From Sphingomonas echinoides ATCC 14820 (GTDB taxonomy: Bacteria > Pseudomonadota > Alphaproteobacteria > Sphingomonadales > Sphingomonadaceae), in NCBI RefSeq assembly GCF_000241465.1, contig NZ_JH584236.1, positions 171,605-218,106 of the forward strand: 46,502 nt of DNA. Reading direction: 5' to 3'. A program made the translations under genes and the position numbers. Below the pieces are notes generated by a model. That model searched no databases, was not told the DNA's origin, and was given only the letters and a program-made list of their open reading frames with translations. Below are positions 24,526-32,535 of the stretch, one piece after another (the stretch's first letter is position 1; every line of letters begins with the position of its first letter).

Positions 24526-24563
24526 TGAGGAGTTGGGGCCTCCGACAAACCCGGCGCGGTTCA

Positions 24564-24852
24564 GGGGTCCGCCGAACCAGATCGGGTAGACGAGCACGAG
24601 TGCTCCGCTGGCCCGGACCCGCTCGAGCTCAGCTTCAATCCAGGGGTGGTGTCGGTCGCCGTGGGTGAAAGCCTCCTCGTTTTTCAACGCGGGGTTCAGC
24701 GCGATGCCGTAGAGGTCGAGAATGTCGGCAGTCTGCCCACCCCTTCGAACCTCATCGACATAGGCGTGCGCGACGGCGTGACAGAAGCTCTTCGGCGACG
24801 GGTTGGCGAGGACGACGTAATGGTGGCGGGAGCCCGCCGCGAAGCTCATCAT
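24564..24852 (-). pseudogene. NAD(P)H:quinone oxidoreductase, 3' end removed by the IS3 element
   Basis: The first 96 codons match the flavodoxin-like NAD(P)H dehydrogenase family and the intact paralogue at 40102-40788: HHYVVLANPSPKSFCHAVAH, DLYGIALNP, and VLVYPIWFGGP. Homology stops exactly at the IS terminus (24563), and beyond this codons are read from the insertion sequence. About 130 C-terminal residues are absent, including the part that completes the active site. Not expected to work. Confidence 0.8.
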
Positions 24853-24952
24853 GGCCTTCTCCTGACCTGCCCGGATTAGAGCCGGCGGCCGTCGGGCCGA
24901 AATCGGTAAACTTACTTAGCTCGGAGGCGGTTCTGAGCCGGCAACTGGGCGG

Positions 24953-25465
24953 CTAGCGTCGGCGACGCAGGTGCACGACAGAGGTGGCGGCATCCACCGG
25001 ACCCGCTGCGACGTCGCACTCGCGCTCCAGCTCGGCGCGAATCCGTTCGATCTCTTGGTCGGTGCGGTGCTCAATCCCGACGAACTGATTGCGCGCGGTT
25101 CTCGAGGCGCGGATCACCTCGTCCAACTTGGCCTGCATCGCGGCGGCGTCCCGGTTTTGCGAGTTCTGGATCAGGAACACCATCAGGAACGTGACCACGG
25201 TGGTCGCGGTGTTCACGACCAGCTGCCAGGTGTCGGAGTAGTGGAAGACCGGTCCAGTCACCAGCCAGAGGATGATCAGGAGGCTGGCGGTGACGAAGGC
25301 GAGCGGCTTGCCCGCGAAGCCCGCCACACGTGCGGCCACGCTCGTGAACGCGCTGTTGAGCATGACGTGGAGCGGCTCCGACGCAGGCGGTATGGCTGCG
25401 ATCGGAGGCTCTGCACGCCGAAACGCTTCGCTGGCAGTGCCGACGGGATCGAATGGCTGGGTCAT
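24953..25465 (-). CDS. Low-affinity iron permease family protein
   Basis: A 170-residue inner-membrane protein with two hydrophobic segments (about 51-71, KPLAFVTASLLIILWLVTG, and about 82-99, VVNTATTVVTFLMVFLIQ), the family's FLIQNSQNRDAAAMQAKLDE motif, and a charged C-terminal helix. In bacteria the name comes from homology to yeast Fet4; transport by these short forms is barely tested. Its ATG overlaps the stop of the small gene upstream. Confidence 0.75.
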   Translation of the reverse strand: MTQPFDPVGTASEAFRRAEPPIAAIPPASEPLHVMLNSAFTSVAARVAGFAGKPLAFVTASLLIILWLVTGPVFHYSDTWQLVVNTATTVVTFLMVFLIQNSQNRDAAAMQAKLDEVIRASRTARNQFVGIEHRTDQEIERIRAELERECDVAAGPVDAATSVVHLRRRR

Positions 25466-25620
25466 GACCTGCTCGCCGCGACGCCGCCCGTTACGGTGGC
25501 GGGGCCGTAGCGCCGGTCATCCCCAAGCGCGGCGCACAGGCGCGCGGCCGTGGCGCGAGCCCGTCCCAGCCTCTGCCGCGAATAGGCAGGATCGACGCCC
25601 TGCATGATCGCGCGCATCAT
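25462..25620 (-). CDS. Small 52-residue protein between stress-protein and permease genes
   Basis: A short frame that starts MMRAIMQGVDPAYSRQRLGR, with GAGAGAG just before the ATG, and ends in TGA overlapping the permease ATG. The 19-nt gap after the universal stress gene and the 4-nt overlap suggest a real link in the operon. It is basic and Ala/Arg-rich, with no recognised family. Evidence is positional, so confidence is moderate. Confidence 0.4.
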   Translation of the reverse strand: MMRAIMQGVDPAYSRQRLGRARATAARLCAALGDDRRYGPATVTGGVAASRS

Positions 25621-25638
25621 CGATGCTCTCTCTCGTGC

Positions 25639-26466
25639 TCAACCAACGATCAGGACCGGCAAGTCTTGGCGCTCGATGAGATCGCGGGTTGTCCCACCCA
25701 GGATGATGTCGCGGATGCGTGAGTGCGCGAAGCCCCCGATGACGAGCAGGTCAGCTTGAGTTTCCTGAGCGTAAAGCGTCAGCGTATCAGCCTCGATACG
25801 CTCGTCGTTGACGATCCAGTGGCCCTCTGCGGCGAAGCCATGCCTCGTCAGGTGACGCTTCACCTCGGCATGCGAGTCCTTCTCCTTCTCGCAGGAGCCG
25901 AGAGTCGTGCCGACGGTGATGACGTCGATCGTTGCTCCGGGCTGCGCCAAATGCGCCAGGACGTGCATCGCGCGAGTAGCTTCCGGCCCCGGCTTCCAGC
26001 CAAGGATTGCCTTTCGAACCGGCGCCAGGTTCTGCCCTTCGGGGAGAAGCAGGAGCGGCGTTCCGCTCGCGCGGATCAGCGTCTCTGCAACGCGGCGTCG
26101 AAGCCACGGTGTCGTCCAGGTCTCACGTGCGCCAAGCACGATCAGGTCGGCGACTTGTCGGCTGCGCTTCAGATCGCCGGCCAGCCAGCCCACCTCGTTG
26201 TGAAGCCCGAACACGTCGGCGGTGGAACCGGCCGCCGCGAGATGGCTGCGCGTGCGTTCGACATTGGCCGCGTCGTCGCCCATCAGCACCCACTCTGGCA
26301 CGTAAAGCTCACCGAACGGCGCCATCGCTGGCATCGCCATCGGAGCCGGTGTCAGAGCGGCGACTTCGAGCACCGCGTCGTGACTCTGCGACAGCGTCAC
26401 CACGCTGTTCAGAAAGGACTGGGCGCGGTCGGCGTCATCGATGACGGCGAGAAGATCCTTGATCAT
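25639..26466 (-). CDS. Universal stress protein, tandem UspA domains
   Basis: A 275-residue protein of two UspA domains. The first (about 1-140) starts MIKDLLAVIDDADRAQSFLN and has VADLIVLGARETW; the second (about 150-275) has ADLLVIGGFAHSRIRDIILG, the ATP-binding type G-x2-G-x9-G motif, and ends LPVLIVG. These proteins aid survival in stress and low oxygen. It is the third gene of the operon after the aldehyde and alcohol dehydrogenases, at 11 nt spacing. Confidence 0.9.
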   Translation of the reverse strand: MIKDLLAVIDDADRAQSFLNSVVTLSQSHDAVLEVAALTPAPMAMPAMAPFGELYVPEWVLMGDDAANVERTRSHLAAAGSTADVFGLHNEVGWLAGDLKRSRQVADLIVLGARETWTTPWLRRRVAETLIRASGTPLLLLPEGQNLAPVRKAILGWKPGPEATRAMHVLAHLAQPGATIDVITVGTTLGSCEKEKDSHAEVKRHLTRHGFAAEGHWIVNDERIEADTLTLYAQETQADLLVIGGFAHSRIRDIILGGTTRDLIERQDLPVLIVG

Positions 26467-26477
26467 GCTTGCCCCCT

Positions 26478-27551
26478 TCAGGCCGCGGCCAGCGCAGGCG
26501 CAGCTTCGCGGTTCGACGCAGGCATTGCTGCCAGATCAAGCACGACGCGGCCCTCGATCTCCCCCCGGTGCATGCGGGAAAAGACCTGGTTGATGTCTTG
26601 AAGAGCGGCGGTCTCGACAGTCGCATGCACCTTGCCGAGCTTGGCGAAGTCGAGCGACTCCTGCAGGTCGAGGCGGGTGCCCACGATCGAGCCGCGAACC
26701 GTGATGCCGTTCAGGACGGTGTCGAAGATCGGCAGCGGGAAATCACCCGGCGGAAGGCCGTTCAACGAGACGGTTCCGCCGCGGCGTACCATGCCCAACG
26801 CCTGGGCGAACGCTGTCGTGGACACCGCCGTCACCAGGACGCCATGTGCTCCGCCGATAGCGCTGCGGACGAATGCCGCAGGATCGGCGTTCCGGGCATT
26901 GATGGTGAGCGCGGCCCCGAGCCGCTCCGCCAAGCGAAGTTTGACCTCGTCCACGTCCACCGCGACCACGTTCAGGCCCATCGCCACCGCATATTGGACG
27001 GCCATGTGCCCGAGCCCTCCGATGCCGGAGATCACGACCCAGTCGCCCGGCTTGGTATCGGTGACTTTCAGGCCCTTGTAGACGGTGACACCGGCGCAGA
27101 GCACGGGCGCGATTTCGACGAAGCCGATGCCGTCCGGGAGGTGACCGACATAGTTGGGGTCGGCGATGACATAGTCGGCGAAGCTGCCGTTGACCGAATA
27201 GCCGGTATTCTGCTGCGTCTCGCACAGCGTCTCCCAGCCGCCGAGGCAGTGCGAGCAGTGGCCGCACGCCGAATAGAGCCACGGCACGCCGACCCGGTCG
27301 CCCTCCTTGACGTGAGTGACTCCGGCACCCACTGCGGCGACGGTGCCGACGCCTTCGTGGCCTGGGATGAACGGCGGGTTCGGTTTGACCGGCCAGTCAC
27401 CTTCCGCCGCGTGCAGATCGGTGTGGCAGACGCCACACGCGGCGACCTTGACCAGTATCTGGCCAGGTCCAGGACGCGGAACCGCGACCTCCTCGACCAC
27501 GAGCGGCTCACCGAACGCCCGCACGACGGCGGCTTTCATCGTCTTGTCCAT
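26478..27551 (-). CDS. adhP: Zinc-dependent alcohol dehydrogenase, AdhP type
   Basis: A 357-residue class of propanol-preferring NAD-dependent alcohol dehydrogenase. Catalytic zinc ligands C42 (CGVCHTDLH) and H65 with E66 (PGHEG), the structural-zinc loop CGHCSHCLGGWETLC, QQNTGYSVNGSFADY, and the NAD site GIGGLGHMAVQYA are all present. It would interconvert alcohols and aldehydes, and pairs with the neighbouring aldehyde dehydrogenase to reoxidise or supply NADH when oxygen is low. Spacing to that gene is 15 nt. Confidence 0.93.
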   Translation of the reverse strand: MDKTMKAAVVRAFGEPLVVEEVAVPRPGPGQILVKVAACGVCHTDLHAAEGDWPVKPNPPFIPGHEGVGTVAAVGAGVTHVKEGDRVGVPWLYSACGHCSHCLGGWETLCETQQNTGYSVNGSFADYVIADPNYVGHLPDGIGFVEIAPVLCAGVTVYKGLKVTDTKPGDWVVISGIGGLGHMAVQYAVAMGLNVVAVDVDEVKLRLAERLGAALTINARNADPAAFVRSAIGGAHGVLVTAVSTTAFAQALGMVRRGGTVSLNGLPPGDFPLPIFDTVLNGITVRGSIVGTRLDLQESLDFAKLGKVHATVETAALQDINQVFSRMHRGEIEGRVVLDLAAMPASNREAAPALAAA

Positions 27552-27566
27552 GCTGGAGATCTCCTC

Positions 27567-29087
27567 TCAGAACAGACCAAGCGGCTGCTCGTCGTAGCTG
27601 ACGAGCAGGTTCTTGGTCTGCTGGTAGTGGGCGAGCATCGCCCGGTGGTTCTCGCGGCCGAAGCCCGATTCCTTGTAGCCGCCGAAAGCGGCATGCGCGG
27701 GGTATGCGTGATAGCAGTTGGTCCACACGCGACCGGCCTGGATGCTACGGCCGAGCCGGTAGGCATCGTTGCCATTGCGGCTCCAGACGCCGGCACCGAG
27801 CCCATATCGAGTGTCGTTGGCGATGCCGATTGCGTCGTCGATGTCGGTGAACGGGGTCACGGAGACGACGGGGCCGAAAATCTCGTCCTGGAAGATGCGC
27901 ATCGAGTTGTCGCCGACGAACACGGTCGGGCGTACGAAATAGCCTTGGTCCAACTCACCGCCGGGCAGGAAGCGCTCTCCGCCGGTGCGGCAGCTTGCGC
28001 CCTCGCCTTTGCCGATTTCGATATAGTCTAGGATCTTGCTGAGCTGATCCTGCGACGCCTGCGGACCCATCTGGGTTTCGGGATCGAGCGGATCGCCGAC
28101 GCGAATGCGTTCGACCCTGGCGATCGCCTTCTCAAGGAAGCGATCGAAGATGCTCTCGTGAATGAGCGCGCGGCTGGGACAGGTGCAGACCTCACCCTTG
28201 TTGAATGCGAACAGAGCGAAACCCTCTACTGCTTTGTCGAGGAATGCGTCGTCGCGCTCCATGACATCAGGCAGGAAGATGTTGGGCGATTTACCGCCGA
28301 GCTCCATCGTCTGCGGGATCAGGTTGCTCGCCGCATACCCCATGATGGCGCGACCGGTTGCGGTTGATCCGGTGAAGGCGACCTTCCCGATCCGCGGGCT
28401 TTCGGCGAGAGCGCGGCCCACCACCGAACCATGTCCGGTCACGATATTGATCACGCCCGTCGGCAGAATATCCGCGGTGAGCTCGGCGAACATCATGAGA
28501 GAGAGCGGGGTCTGCTCGGCCGGCTTGATGACGATGCAGTTGCCGGCGGCGAGGGCCGGCGCGAGCTTCCAGGCCGCCATCAGCAGGGGAAAGTTCCAGG
28601 GGATGATCTGACCGACGACGCCGATCGGCTCCTTGAAATGGTACGCGATCGTCTTCTCGTCGATGGTCGAGATCGAGCCCTCTTCTGCCCGGATACAGCC
28701 TGCAAAGTAGCGGAAGTGGTCGATGGCAAGCGGCAGGTCTGCGCCGCGCGTCTCGCGGATCGGCTTGCCGTTATCCATTGTCTCGGCCAGCGCCAGGATT
28801 TCGAGATTGTCTTCGAGCCGGTCAGCGATCCGGTTCAGAATGCGGGCGCGATCCGTCGGAGAAACAGCCGCCCACTTTGCCCTCGCTCGGTGCGCGGCAT
28901 CGAGCGCCAGTTCGATGTCAGCTGGGGTCGACTCGGCAAACTCCGCAATCAGCCGACCGTTGATCGGACTGTGGTCGGCAAAGTACTTGCCTTCGATCGG
29001 CTCGATCCAGCGGCCGTCGATGAAGTTCCCGTATCGGGAAGAACCGAGCGCCTTTGCGCGTACAGTATCGATCGCCTGCTGAAACAT
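27567..29087 (-). CDS. Aldehyde dehydrogenase (AldB/ExaC-like)
   Basis: A 506-residue NAD(P)-dependent aldehyde dehydrogenase. IIPWNFPLLMAAWKLAPALA binds the cofactor, MELGGKSPNIF carries the base Glu, and NKGEVCTCPSR the catalytic Cys (two Cys side by side). WTNCYHAYPAHAAFGGYKES marks the AldB-like group, which oxidises acetaldehyde and similar compounds. First gene of a three- to five-gene leftward operon with adhP and the stress protein. The upstream gap carries a CGTAGA-type site at 29146-29162. Confidence 0.92.
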   Translation of the reverse strand: MFQQAIDTVRAKALGSSRYGNFIDGRWIEPIEGKYFADHSPINGRLIAEFAESTPADIELALDAAHRARAKWAAVSPTDRARILNRIADRLEDNLEILALAETMDNGKPIRETRGADLPLAIDHFRYFAGCIRAEEGSISTIDEKTIAYHFKEPIGVVGQIIPWNFPLLMAAWKLAPALAAGNCIVIKPAEQTPLSLMMFAELTADILPTGVINIVTGHGSVVGRALAESPRIGKVAFTGSTATGRAIMGYAASNLIPQTMELGGKSPNIFLPDVMERDDAFLDKAVEGFALFAFNKGEVCTCPSRALIHESIFDRFLEKAIARVERIRVGDPLDPETQMGPQASQDQLSKILDYIEIGKGEGASCRTGGERFLPGGELDQGYFVRPTVFVGDNSMRIFQDEIFGPVVSVTPFTDIDDAIGIANDTRYGLGAGVWSRNGNDAYRLGRSIQAGRVWTNCYHAYPAHAAFGGYKESGFGRENHRAMLAHYQQTKNLLVSYDEQPLGLF

Positions 29088-29145
29088 GGATGTGTTCTCC
29101 TGTCTTCCAGCTCCATTTCGCGTAGGCTGCAGGTCCGGAGCTATG

Positions 29146-29162
29146 CGTAGAGCTACTTATGC
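29146..29162 (-). promoter_or_regulatory. Shared regulatory motif before the aldehyde dehydrogenase operon
   Basis: CGTAGAGCTACTTATGC, about 60-75 bp before the aldehyde dehydrogenase start, on the plus strand as written. It matches the element before the FNR gene (41543-41559) at 13 of 17 positions. It includes the palindrome GTAG-AG-CTAC. It overlaps the last codon of cydC. A binding site for the FixJ-like regulator is a possible reading. Confidence 0.4.
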
Positions 29163-30770
29163 GCGTGCAGTCTGGTGCATGTTCGGGACGTCGACTGCGC
29201 TCAGATCGATGCGCGAGAGCCGCGTCAGCCCGGGCAGCGGGCGGTGGCTGACGACCACGAGCCCTTGGCGGGTACGCGCGAGCCTGCGGTTCAATCGATC
29301 AATCATGAGGCGCGCGGTGGGTGGATCGAGACCCTCCAGCGGCTCGTCGAGCAGGAGCCATGGAGCGTCCGAGACGAAGGCGCGGGCGAGCGACAGACGT
29401 CGCCGCTCGCCGCCGGAGAACCTGGCGCCATCTTCGCCAATCCAGCTGTCGAGCCCTTCCGGCAGAGCGCGAATCACGTGGTCCAATGCCGCGTCGCGAA
29501 GCGCCTGCCAGAGCGCTCGGTCGCAGGCGCCGGGCCTTGCTACCAGCAGGTTGTCCCGCACCGTTCCGGAGAGCGCGGACGCATCCTGTGGTTGCCAGGC
29601 GAAGAGGGGGCGTAGCTGCTCCGGCGGAAGGAAGGCTATGTCGATCCCATCGATCCTGGCCTGACCTGCAATCGGCGGTCGCAGCGCCAGGAGTTGCTCG
29701 ACGAGGCTTGTCTTGCCCGAGCCCGATCGTCCGGAGAGCCAGACACGCTCCCCCGCCGCAAGCCGCCGACCAAGCAGCTCCAGGGTCGCCATGATCGCGA
29801 TGCCATCGATCGGCCGCGTTTCCGAACCGACTTGCAGGTGCGTGTCGAGGCGCGCTCCCGCACTCCTGGCGCGATTGCGCTCTGTAAGCTCCCGGAGAAG
29901 CGGACTCAGGCCGTCGAGGGTCATCGCAGCCGCAAGTGCCGCCAGCGCAGCAAGGGCGGGTGCCTCATGGGTCGAAAGACCGAACGCAAGACCAGCGGAC
30001 ACCGTCAGGGCGGCAGCTTGCACGAGCTGCAGCCGAGACCCGGCCCCGTGCAGCCGACGCTGGGCAGCCGCAAGGGTGCGGTCCGGCTCCTCGATCCAGC
30101 GTGTCACCTCGTCGGGCCGGTAGCAGCGGACCTCGGCTGCCGCCGCGAGGATCGCATCGGCCGCGATCCTCAGATCGGCGAGCGCGTCATCACGAGCTTC
30201 CTCAAGCGACCGGGCGGCCCGGGTGATCTGCTCGGTCGCGACGAGCAGAAGGAGCGCTACAGCACCGACACCGAGCATCGCCGCCCAGCCCGCCAGACTC
30301 AATAGGGCAGCGCCGCCGAGCAGCACGCCAGCGGCACTCCATCGCGCCGACCGCCGAACGAGTGCGGTCTCGACCGTGGCAACATCGTCGAGGACCATGC
30401 TGAGCGCTCGGCCACGTGACAGCGACAATGCTTGCCGGATCGGCGCCGCGGCGACTGCCGCAAACAGCGCAGGGCGAAGCTTGGCGCCGATGTGCAGTCC
30501 CGCGTCGTGGGAGAAGACGGCCTCGCCATAGCGCGCGCCAGTCCGTGCGATCGCGAGCAAGCGGATCGCGGCGCTGGGCAACATGTAATTGAAGCTCGTC
30601 GCGACGGCGGCGCCTGCCGCTCCGGCAAGAGCGGACGCCGTGATGAACCAGCCCGACAGGCCAAGTAGCAAGACAGACGCCGACCCCACGATCAACCCGA
30701 GAGCCGCCGCACGGATCGTTGGCCGACGCTGTTGATAGCTTCCGAGAGCGATCACATCGGCGAGCCTCAT
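29157..30770 (-). CDS. cydC: Thiol reductant ABC exporter, subunit CydC
   Basis: A 537-residue half-transporter: an ABC membrane domain (about 1-300) and an ATPase domain with Walker A SGRSGSGKTS, signature FSGGERRRLSLARA and Walker B LLLDEPLEGLD. With CydD it exports glutathione and cysteine to the periplasm, needed to assemble cytochrome bd. Its ATG overlaps the cydD stop by 4 nt. Distinct from CydD by the truncated cytoplasmic N-terminus. Confidence 0.93.
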   Translation of the reverse strand: MRLADVIALGSYQQRRPTIRAAALGLIVGSASVLLLGLSGWFITASALAGAAGAAVATSFNYMLPSAAIRLLAIARTGARYGEAVFSHDAGLHIGAKLRPALFAAVAAAPIRQALSLSRGRALSMVLDDVATVETALVRRSARWSAAGVLLGGAALLSLAGWAAMLGVGAVALLLLVATEQITRAARSLEEARDDALADLRIAADAILAAAAEVRCYRPDEVTRWIEEPDRTLAAAQRRLHGAGSRLQLVQAAALTVSAGLAFGLSTHEAPALAALAALAAAMTLDGLSPLLRELTERNRARSAGARLDTHLQVGSETRPIDGIAIMATLELLGRRLAAGERVWLSGRSGSGKTSLVEQLLALRPPIAGQARIDGIDIAFLPPEQLRPLFAWQPQDASALSGTVRDNLLVARPGACDRALWQALRDAALDHVIRALPEGLDSWIGEDGARFSGGERRRLSLARAFVSDAPWLLLDEPLEGLDPPTARLMIDRLNRRLARTRQGLVVVSHRPLPGLTRLSRIDLSAVDVPNMHQTARA

Positions 30771-32419
30771 GCTCTGTCCTCCAGACGGATCACGCGGTCG
30801 GCGACGCAGGCGAGCGCGGCGCTGTGGGTCGCGATGAGGGCGGTTCTGCCACGACAGGCCCGCGCGATCACCGGGATCAGCTCGGCCTCGGCCAAGTGGT
30901 CGAGGTGCGCCGTCGGCTCGTCGAGAAGCAGCAGCGGCGCTCGCGAGAGCAGCGCACGCGCGAGGCCAATCCGGCGCCGCTCGCCTCCTGAGAGACCACC
31001 GCCGCGGGCATCGATCACCGCATCAAGACCGCCAGGTCGCGATGCTATGACTGCGCTGAGCCCGGCGGCAGAGGCGGCGTCGGCTATTTCGGCCCTGCTC
31101 GCGTCCGGGCGAGCGAGCCGAATGTTGTCAGCGAGCGTGCCGGGGACGATCAGCGGTGCCTGGGCAACCCAGGCTACCGCTCCCGCGAGGCTCGTTCCGT
31201 TGTCCAGCGCATGGCCGTCGATCGCGAGGGAACCCTCGCGGCTCGGCACCAGTCCGACCAGCGCACCGAGGATGCTCGACTTGCCGCTGCCAGAGGCACC
31301 CATCAGCGCGATCGCCTCTCCGGGGGCGACCGAGAAGCTGACGGCTGCGACCGCGTCGACGTCGCTCCCTTCGTAGCGGAGCGTTACCTCGTCGAAGCTT
31401 ACCCGCGGCGGTTCAGCGAGTGGGCGAGGCGCGCTTGGACGCGCGTCGCGCTCCAGCGCGACGATACGGTCCGCCGCAGTCTCGGCTGCCTGCTTGTCGT
31501 GATAGGCCGCGGCCAGTCGGCGAAGCGGCAGATAGAATTCAGGTGCCAGCGCCAGCACGAAGAAGGCGCTGAACAGATCGAGCTGTTCAGGCGGGGTGAA
31601 CGGCAGAAGCCGAAGCACATTAAACCCCGCATAGACCGCGACCAGCGCGACCGAGAGGGCGGCGAAGAACTCGAGCGCTCCGGTCGACAGAAACGCCACC
31701 TTCAGGACGCGCATGGTTCGGCTGGCGACATCATTGGCGGCCCGCGATAGGACCTCCTCTTCGCGACCGGTGGCCTGAAAGGCGAGGAGGAGGGGGAGGG
31801 CACGCAGCCGGTCGGCGAACAGCCCCGACAGGCGGGCCGTTGCGGCGAACTGCTGTCGGGAGCGGTCCGCTGCGGCTGTTCCTGCCAGGATCAGCGCGGC
31901 GACCAGCGGCACAAGCGTGCCGACGAGGATCAGCGCCGCGACGAGGCTCACAAGTGCCACGGCGCAGAGGACGATCATCGGGGATAGCGAGGCTGCCGTG
32001 CGAATGGGGGAGAAGCGGGCGACGTAGCCGTCGAGCGCCTCGACCTCGTCGACGATCGACGTGGCGATCTCGCCGCCCCAGCGGGCGCCTGCGAGCGGCT
32101 GCGACACCGCTGCTGCGGTTGCCCGGCGGCGAAGCCGTGTCTTGGCGTCAGCGGCGAGGGAAGCTCCAACGCGCTGTGCATGCATGGCGAACAAACCACG
32201 GGCGATCCCCGCGGTCAGGGCCAGAGCTGCCCACGCAAGCCATGCCTCATCTGCGGCAATGGCTGCGACAGCACCGGCAAGGCCGGCGGCGAACCCGACC
32301 CCCGCCACGGTATCGCCGATCAGCAGGGCGGTTGCGACGAGGCGACGGCGGTCGCTTCCCACGGTCTGCCGAAGCATCTGCTGGCGCGCGCGACGGTCGA
32401 CGAGAGCGGTGCTGGACAT
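30767..32419 (-). CDS. cydD: Thiol reductant ABC exporter, subunit CydD
   Basis: A 550-residue half-transporter with six membrane helices in the first 320 residues, then an ATPase domain with GASGSGKSS, LSGGERRRIGLARA and LLLLDEPTAHLD. It pairs with CydC. It is divergent from cydA across 116 bp that holds an FNR box, so oxygen limitation would induce exporter and oxidase together. Confidence 0.93.
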   Translation of the reverse strand: MSSTALVDRRARQQMLRQTVGSDRRRLVATALLIGDTVAGVGFAAGLAGAVAAIAADEAWLAWAALALTAGIARGLFAMHAQRVGASLAADAKTRLRRRATAAAVSQPLAGARWGGEIATSIVDEVEALDGYVARFSPIRTAASLSPMIVLCAVALVSLVAALILVGTLVPLVAALILAGTAAADRSRQQFAATARLSGLFADRLRALPLLLAFQATGREEEVLSRAANDVASRTMRVLKVAFLSTGALEFFAALSVALVAVYAGFNVLRLLPFTPPEQLDLFSAFFVLALAPEFYLPLRRLAAAYHDKQAAETAADRIVALERDARPSAPRPLAEPPRVSFDEVTLRYEGSDVDAVAAVSFSVAPGEAIALMGASGSGKSSILGALVGLVPSREGSLAIDGHALDNGTSLAGAVAWVAQAPLIVPGTLADNIRLARPDASRAEIADAASAAGLSAVIASRPGGLDAVIDARGGGLSGGERRRIGLARALLSRAPLLLLDEPTAHLDHLAEAELIPVIARACRGRTALIATHSAALACVADRVIRLEDRA

Positions 32420-32454
32420 GGCACGACAGGTGACGCCAGCCGGACGCTCGATCG

Positions 32455-32468
32455 TTGATCATCGTCAA
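32455..32468. promoter_or_regulatory. FNR box between cydD and cydA
   Basis: TTGATCATCGTCAA, a full match to the FNR/FixK consensus TTGAYNNNNRTCAA. Its centre is about 74 bp before cydA and 42 bp before cydD. The former fits activation of cydA from the classic -41.5 position with a short leader. A four-Cys FNR-type protein is encoded at 41607-42293. Confidence 0.75.
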
Positions 32469-32535
32469 GGAATCGAAGCGCGTGAACCGCCTAGCTGCCT
32501 CCTGATGGGCGCCGACGCCCCAAGGAGACTCTGCC

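Larger units (their letters stand above)
21709..24563 (-). mobile_element. IS3-family element, interrupted by an IS110-family element
   Basis: The outer ends are a terminal inverted repeat: TGAACCGCGCCGGGTTTG at 21709-21726 and its inverse at 24546-24563, matching at 26 of the first 27 positions. Transposase frames orfA and orfB lie at the left, on the minus strand. The inserted IS110 (about 1.52 kb) splits the leader between the right terminus and orfA. Without it the IS3 element would be about 1.33 kb, right for the family. Flanking triplets (TAT at the left, GGG at the right) do not match, so no target duplication remains. Confidence 0.85.

Noticed and set aside
24457..24563. C-terminal part of the quinone reductase frame down to 24457
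   Set aside because: This stretch is insertion-sequence DNA: its start matches the IS3 terminal repeat, so the residues are not native.
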